This document shows positions 58,088 to 64,000 of a DNA stretch of 64,000 nt, piece after piece (the stretch's first letter is position 1; every line of letters starts with the position of its first letter). Source of the DNA: Microthyrium microscopicum (lineage: Eukaryota > Ascomycota > Dothideomycetes > Microthyriales > Microthyriaceae); the NCBI GenBank assembly GCA_010405405.1, contig MU004241.1, positions 186,001-250,000 of the forward strand, written 5' to 3'. The position numbers and the translations under genes are program-made. The notes under the pieces were generated by a model. It was given only the letters and a program-made list of their open reading frames with translations, was not told the origin of the DNA and did no database searches.

Positions 58088-58845
58088 GTCGTGGTTCACA
58101 CGTAGAATACCAGGCCAGGGAAAGGGTCCCACAATGCAGGTATCAAATAGACCCCGAAACGGGTTCATTTGCAACTACATGATAACGAAAAGGAATCGCA
58201 ACAGCCAAAGTCAACTTGCTTTGGACAGGATTCTTTGTAGTACATACTCTCAAAGCAAGTAGGACTAGTCGATTCAGCAATCACATGCCAAGTCAATGCA
58301 AGACCCTGGATCAAATTGTTTGCTTTGTTATGTTTTTGTAGAACACAAATAATTGTGGCACCGCCTGTCAACCAACAGTTTTGGAGCCCAAGGACTCGGT
58401 GGTATGATCAATCCATGAATACATGCTAAACATCAATTCAATCATATTGATAGCCCAATATTCAGATATCTTGATGGAAAGTGTCAGTGAGTAGGGAGTA
58501 TGTTGGAATTGGCAGGTGTCAGGCTGAACAACGTCAAGCGCAACCAACCCCACCTTACACCAATCCTGATGTTCAACCAACCACCCATACTTCTATCTCA
58601 ACTTTAGACACTTTCCTCTTTTCTTGCTTCATTGTCTATTCTATAACTCCTCAACTGATCAAGCTTGATTGTTTATTCTGTACGCTTCGCAATCTTCGCC
58701 TATGTCTCTGTGACCTCACCGAACCTACAAAGTAATCAGTCCACAATCAGCTCATACCCCTGTTGATCACAATCACCTCCGTTGACCTTTTGTACCGCCA
58801 ATTCTTCTATCTACACCTGGGCTGCCGCATATATTAGTCGAAACC
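58088..58845. other. Intergenic region
   Basis: 3' flank of PUP1 and the C/T-rich leader of SDS23 (about 58590-58845). No gene. Confidence 0.5.
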
Positions 58846-60561
58846 ATGAGCTCCGATCATCCTCCGCCAGGAATTTCCCCTTTGCAGCCAACAACATCAG
58901 CTAGTAGCTCAAACTCAGGCACAGACAAGCCCAATCCTCCAGCTAGTCCTCGACTCAACACCACCCGTAATCCCTCCATGTCTCTCGCCGAATCATTGCG
59001 AAATGCACCACTCTCGCCTCGCGCACATCGTTCTAGCTCCATTCTGAATCCAGTAGCTATCCAAGACATTCTAGATAACCCGCCTGGAGCCGAACATGCC
59101 AATCCAGTCTTCGAGGGGCGCGATTGGCGCACTGTTCGTGTGGAGGAGATCATATCTGAAGACACTGGCAAACCTCGCTGGGTGAATCTAGACGAGAGTG
59201 TAGAAAGAGCGACCGAGGTAGACACAGTACAGCCTTATAGACTACTCAGCTAACTTGTACCAGGTCCTTGTATCTTCCGGTTCCCCTAACGTGGTTCTAC
59301 TCCGAGACGATTCCGAGGCTACATCTGTCGTTGGAACCTTTGATTATAGCGACCTAAATGCTTACCTGCTTCTTGTTGTTGGACTGGCTCATCCCGAAGA
59401 GCATCAAGTTGCGCGATTCAAGGAGCTTGCGGCCAAAGGAAGAGAAGGAAAGCCAATTCCTATGCGCGATGTGAAGGACTTGGGACCCAAGGAGCCAATC
59501 GTACCACTGATTGGGGCCGCTCCTTTGACAAGAGCTGTTGAGATATTTGGAAGCGGAATCCATCGAATTCTCATTACCACGGAAGATACTCATGAGGTTG
59601 TTGGAGTTTTGACACAACTGAAACTAGTGGAGTTTTTCTGGCGAAACGGACGGCACTTTTCACAAATAGAACCTCTTTTCCAAAAGACGATGCGAGATCT
59701 GGATATTGGGTCACATTCTGTGATTTCTATCAAGTATGACATGCCATTACATGTTCTAACCCCTACTAATGCCAAACAGCGGCGATAAGCCATTGACGGA
59801 GGCGTTGGAAATAATATACTCGCAGGGCATCACATCACTTCCAATCCTTGATAGCCACCGAAATGTAGTTGGCAACATCTCTCATGTCGACGTTCGAGTA
59901 AGCTATCAATCATTTAGCCCAAACTATGACTTACTGACCCTGTCCAGCTTCTCACAAAAAGCTCGGCTTCCACTCTCCTCCGCGGCACCTGTCTCCAATT
60001 CATCAGCGTCATACTCAACGAACGCGGTATTGAAGATGGGAAAGATGCATATCCCGTCTTTCACGTCAATCCATTTTCTACCCTCGCCCACACAGTTGCC
60101 AAACTCGTCGCCACCCGTTCCCACCGGCAAGTCTCCTCTCCTCTCAATCATCATCCTATTAACACTTTTATAGCATGTGGGTAGTCGATTCTCCCTCTCC
60201 TGCTTCCTCAGGCCCACCCACGCCTGCAATCGTCCCCGCCACACCAGTCACTCAACCCTCGGCCACACCATTCCTGCCAGCCGCAGCACCATTGACACCA
60301 GGTCCGAGTGCAAGCAGCATTGCATCAACAAACATGTCCGGCCGACTGACGGGTGTCGTAAGTCTTACAGACATATTGAATCTGTTTGCACGTGCATCAG
60401 GTCTCCATCCGCTAGATCCTGCGCGGGTGCGCAAGGCGAGGAGGCGAAGTAGTAGTACGAGTGTAAGGAGAAGTATGGAGAGCAGCCGAAGCGAGAGTGT
60501 TAATAGTGGAGCGGGTCAGGGAGACTTGAGTCGAAGAGGTAGTGTTAGTGGGAGACGGTAG
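58846..60561 (+). CDS. SDS23: Sds23/Moc1-type CBS-domain protein
   Basis: A regulator linked to PP2A/Glc7-type phosphatase control, cell separation and stress in yeasts. Five exons (58846-59217, 59264-59733, 59780-59897, 59948-60126, 60174-60561) give 508 residues. The fourth intron has a GC donor (CG|GCAAGT). Using GC restores the phase and the family sequence ATRSHRMWVVD, which a GT donor does not. The N-terminus is Ser/Pro-rich. CBS motifs follow: [55 protein letters not shown], and [22 protein letters not shown] running into [20 protein letters not shown]. The C-terminus is Ser/Arg-rich, a likely phosphorylation target. Confidence 0.93.
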
Positions 60562-61059
60562 CGCTATGAAGTTCCAGCACTGGGCTAATGGGGCAAGGAG
60601 CGGATCATATGGAAGTATGGAGGTATTAGATTGGGCGGTTTTGAATGTTGTATTGACACCATGGTGTGTGGTTTGCTTGTGCATATCAGCAGTTTAATGC
60701 AAAATACTTATATTCAGGGGCGATGTATCGCTTGTGAGAGGGTTTGGATGACCACTGGGTTGCTTATTTTTCTTAGGCGCTGCTAATCTCTCCAGTGACA
60801 CCTTGAGTTGATTGGAATATTCCATGGGAGTCATATTCTTTGTCCACTTCGAGGATGAGATGAACTCAATGACAACGTCAACAAAGGATCTTCTAACAAA
60901 TGGGGTTACCACCAAGTTCCATTGTCTACAAGACCAACAAAGCCTACGAACCATAGCTGCGATAGCAAAGTACAAGTCCTACAAACTTCCAGTTCATCAC
61001 CATCACACTATCACCATACCCAACCTCGTAGTCCGACACCTTACCAAGAAGACCACCAC
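60562..61059. other. Intergenic region
   Basis: 3' flank of SDS23. Open frames on both strands (up to 97 codons) are featureless. No gene supported. Confidence 0.45.
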
Positions 61060-62123
61060 GATGGACTGGCACCGCCCTCTCCCTCCACAACTTCCTCCGC
61101 CTTAGCGGCAACACCAACATTTCCACCTGTGAGCACTGCGCCCTCCGCTGCACCCATTCCACCGCCTACCGCATAAAACTCGCCCAGACTGCTTCCCCAC
61201 AGCCTACACCGCGCTGCGCGATATGCGTAAACAAATGCCCACATGATCCGGTGGCGCGGTCAGCGCGTTTACTAGTTGATAGTCTGCCGCAAAGTGTGCT
61301 GGGTGGTTGCGCGGGGAACCTTATTGATGGGACGGTCCTTGGGGCGGGCACTAGAGAAGGTTCATTGCTGGATGGAGATCGGTGGCAGAGTGAGAATTAT
61401 GGTTATAAGAATATACCGCGTGTACGTGTAAGATATGTATATTCAGCTGACGGACTTATTGAGGCGCTGAAGATGGAATATTTTGGAAATCGTATGCATA
61501 ATGACTACCGCTACCTCGTCTTCCGCAGTCGACCGGAATAATGCCCACTGCGCGTGGAATATTCACGGCATCTATCTAGCAGCGAGATCCTCTTCGAGCT
61601 AGACCTCGTTCTCGCTCGCCGCTTTTGGCTGTGGAATTCATTCGGTGGCATGAGTACCCAGCGCGGAGCGAGTAACTTCGCAGGCGGCACTGGAGCGCCC
61701 AAGAACCATATCCAGTATCTACAAATCAACATCAGTTGTACATGGGGCGTCATTTCCGAGCGAAGGGGCATGGGCGAAGTGTCATTCCAGAGTTTCATTA
61801 ACAACACTATGCTAGACGAGCGCCTGGCTCGCGTGGCCATATGGGCGAGTTAATGAGACTGTTGCGCCGCATTCTACGCAACATGCAGCATTTGAAAGAG
61901 GTATTTTTTCGTCCTGGGGAACTTGAGGGACTGTGATTATGCGAGTTGGAAGGATATTCTGGACCAGATTGAGGAGCTTAGGACTTGGTTTTGGGAAAAG
62001 GGTGAATATGTGCGTCTTGTGGTAGGACGCGTTACGGAGCATCCGGAGGAGCAGGATTTGACTTCTTGGGATAGAGGTGTTTGTCTGGTACAGTGTATGA
62101 ACGATTCGGCTGGGCACTGGTGA
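61060..62123 (+). pseudogene. Broken host gene, unknown family
   Basis: Coding-like sequence continues in one frame from about 61060 (TALSLHNFLRLSGNT, then CEHCALRC and CVNKCPHDP cysteine pairs) past one stop (TAA 61539-61541) to 61853. It then continues in another frame (LMRLLRRILRNMQHLKEV). Then, across a run of six T at about 61902-61907, it shifts again into FVLGNLRDCDYASWKDILDQ and reaches a stop near 62123. The last part resembles the C-terminus of fungal 2EXR/F-box-like uncharacterised proteins, a weak call. One stop plus at least two shifts argue for a pseudogene. The shift in a homopolymer could be a sequence error. No start codon is located. Confidence 0.5.
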
Positions 62124-62512
62124 CCGGGGGAAGAGTTCTATTCACCTGATAATTCGGATCACTCGTATGCGACGAGGTATGGAGAGTATTCGGTCACTGA
62201 ACGGCTGGGGGGGCAACTGAGTTGGTATCGTTGATGATATAATAGTCATGGTGACTGCCTGCTTGACTGAAGGACTTTTATATCGAAATTGCAGCGAGAC
62301 CGCAACGTTACTTAATTGGGTTTATGTATGTATCGAATTAATGAAGTCACCATCCTACAAGGAATCTTCAGGTTTTGGACTTGGAGCGAATTAGTTTTTG
62401 ACTACTACCTCGCTCCTTAACACCCACTATTCTTTGCACCATCATACTTTTACAGCACGAGACGAGTGGCCGGACACAGGCATCCTGTTGGGAGTCCTCA
62501 GAACTTAGTCCG
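62124..62512. other. Intergenic region
   Basis: Leader of the small gene starting at 62513. Nothing else seen. Confidence 0.5.
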
Positions 62513-63189
62513 ATGCCCCAACGTGACTGGCTCAAAGGAGCAAAGCCTCGACAATATCCGTGTATGTTTTCAAGACTTTTGAAGCATCGCATCTGATGAA
62601 TTTTGCTAAGCATAACGTAGTCCGCAAGCGTCAAGTCGCAATTGACGATGAAATGGATGATGACAGTGACGGCGAGCTCATTGAAGACATGTCGGAGCTA
62701 CCAGAAAAACCCATGACAGATCCAGCGACAGCACCTTGGGGACTTCCCATCAGCAATACGGATTTCCAAAAACTCAAAGTTGGCTACCAGCCGAAATCTT
62801 CGGACGACAAATGGGGTATATATGCTTCAAATCTGGATGATGGGCAAACAACCAAAATTACGATAGGTCGAGGTTGGAGAGGCATCAGACACTATATATT
62901 CTACCTCAAATCTAGAGAAAGTGAGAGTGGGATGGTGATTGAAAGCCTCGAATGGGATCAGAACAAAGGCGTTGTCTTCATTTCGGAGGAACGAGGCAAA
63001 GCAGAAGCGGTGGTTCTTTGTCGAGAGCTTTTGAAGTGCGAGTTTAAAGGGCTCCCACATCATGACTGGACGATTACACATGAGTATCCTGAAATTACAG
63101 TCGTGAATGGACAGGTTGTTCCAGATTATCAAGCACAGAAGAAGGCTCATTTCTCTAAGCTGGAGAACAACTCGTCGAGCGCCATGTGA
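62513..63189 (+). CDS. Small conserved-looking protein, unknown function
   Basis: Exons 62513-62561 and 62621-63189 give 205 residues. The first exon (MPQRDWLKGAKPRQYP) joins in phase to FRKRQVAIDDEMDDD through a GTATGT intron. The latter half shows mixed strands and helices (KWGIYASNLDDGQTTKITIGRG, GIRHYIFYLKSRESESGMVIESLEWDQNKGVVF, GKAEAVVLCRELLKCEFK), which look like a folded domain. The early Asp-rich stretch precedes it. No signal peptide, no zinc finger and no family I recognise. Confidence 0.75.
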
Positions 63190-63377
63190 GGAGGATAAAT
63201 TGAAAGGATTGAACCGAGTCGCAATGAAATATACACAAGGATGGAACTTAAAAAAAATTTCATAAGAATACTTGCTATTGATATTTCGATTTGAAATCAA
63301 CACCTTGCTTATTCGAGCCATACACCTGAAAAAGTGATTGTTGATGGCCACTCTTTGACAGAGTCGTGAAGTACAAC
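63190..63377. other. Short convergent intergenic region
   Basis: Lies between two 3' ends. No features. Confidence 0.5.
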
Positions 63378-64000
63378 TTAACGGCCTCCATTATAGTAGC
63401 GAGCCTCTTCGTCGATCTTAGCACACATGTCTGGCTTGGCTCGCCTGATCTGTTCAGCCAATCCAGCCGCTGATATACGAGATCGATGGTCTTCTAGCAG
63501 ACTCAAATCCAACATATTCTTGAGCTGTGTGGAGTAAGTCCGCATCCAGGACTTTTTGGCACAAGACCTTGCAGTGTTCTTTTCACGACTCTGAGGAGGT
63601 GCAGTGATGTCTATGATACGATTAGGCATTGACGAGGACCAATGCACAAAATCTTCGTTTCGTTCTTTTTGCCGATAGATCCACACTGGTGTGTCGCCAG
63701 AGGTCATTTCGTGTATAATGCTACCGATGCCGTACACGTCTTGAAAAGTGCCTCTGAGACCGTATCTACGTTCCGGCCCACAATAGGGGAACGAGCCAAC
63801 GCAGCAATTATGATCGTAAGTACCAGAGCCGTCATCGAGCTCGGCGACACCGAAATCACCCAGCTTGAGACGCAAGCCATGGTAACGAGGCTCTGGATAT
63901 TGTTCAACAAAGATGTTGGCAGATTTGATGTCGTGGTGGATGATTTTGACCCAGTAGGATCCATATCGAGAAGTGCCATAACCTTCGTGTAAGAAGCCAA
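63378..64000 (-). CDS. Protein kinase-like protein, partial (cut by window edge)
   Basis: The C-terminal part of a kinase domain; the N-terminal lobe lies to the right of the window. The frame enters at 64000 with GFLHEGYGTSRYGSYWVK and then gives the catalytic loop IIHHDIKSANIFV. Here HHD replaces the usual HRD, while the catalytic Asp, Lys and Asn are kept. DFG follows in KLGDFGVAELD, and the P+1/APE region is PYCGPERRYG (PE kept). Subdomain XI follows as LLEDHRSRISAAGLAEQI. The protein ends at 63378 with YYNGGR. The DFG and DIKSAN motifs point to a catalytically competent kinase of a fungal-specific group, but the ATP-binding Lys is outside the window. No HET, ankyrin or NACHT signal is visible here. 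Confidence 0.8.
   Translation of the reverse strand, partial: GFLHEGYGTSRYGSYWVKIIHHDIKSANIFVEQYPEPRYHGLRLKLGDFGVAELDDGSGTYDHNCCVGSFPYCGPERRYGLRGTFQDVYGIGSIIHEMTSGDTPVWIYRQKERNEDFVHWSSSMPNRIIDITAPPQSREKNTARSCAKKSWMRTYSTQLKNMLDLSLLEDHRSRISAAGLAEQIRRAKPDMCAKIDEEARYYNGGR

Noticed and set aside
1-64000. tRNA or rRNA genes
   Set aside because: No convincing tRNA A- and B-box pair or rRNA core was seen by eye; a covariance-model scan would be decisive.

Overview
The window looks like nuclear DNA of a filamentous ascomycete (Pezizomycotina). Genes carry short introns of about 45-80 bp with GTRAGT-type donors. The gene families are typical of moulds: Zn2Cys6 regulators, HET-domain proteins, HsbA and a CBM14 secreted protein. 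An AT-rich block carries the C-to-T signature of repeat-induced point mutation (RIP). Placement in Leotiomycetes is only a guess; nothing here settles the class. Exon boundaries were worked out by hand from splice signals and reading-frame phase.

Left part (1-21.8 kb): about 2.6 kb without a gene, then a Upc2-like Zn2Cys6 regulator whose last exon may add a C2H2-like finger (2650-5305). Next comes a 7.6-kb RIP-mutated hAT DNA transposon (5929-13521) with perfect 22-bp terminal inverted repeats and a perfect 8-bp target duplication. It holds a transposase relic on the + strand, a second, multi-intron gene relic of unknown function on the - strand, a 303-bp palindrome between them, and a 605-bp run of N. 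After a 2.8-kb gene-free stretch comes a Pmc1-type Ca2+-ATPase (16379-20361).

Middle part (21.8-45 kb): a 1099-residue alpha/beta-hydrolase with a long disordered N-terminus; two divergent HET-domain genes; a secreted HsbA-like protein; a 570-bp Tc1/mariner-type MITE; a secreted protein with two chitin-binding CBM14 modules; a 747-residue low-complexity protein; histidyl-tRNA synthetase with a likely dual start; a 4-coumarate-CoA-ligase-like enzyme ending in a peroxisomal ARL signal; and a secreted SURNod19-like protein.

Right part (45-64 kb): a gene-poor stretch; a secreted protein built of four tandem units of 55-65 residues joined at AR|Q or ER|Q; a second Zn2Cys6 regulator; then a housekeeping block with the nucleoporin Nup159, the proteasome beta-2 subunit Pup1 (divergent from Nup159) and the CBS-domain protein Sds23. 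After that come a broken gene, a small conserved-looking protein of unknown function, and a protein kinase cut by the window edge.

The genes do not form one pathway. Housekeeping genes alternate with an accessory set for allorecognition (HET pair) and the cell surface or host interface (HsbA, CBM14, SURNod19, tandem-repeat peptide). The strongest candidates for undescribed biology are the tandem-repeat secreted peptide, the second gene of the large hAT element with its central palindrome, and the Zn2Cys6/C2H2 arrangement.
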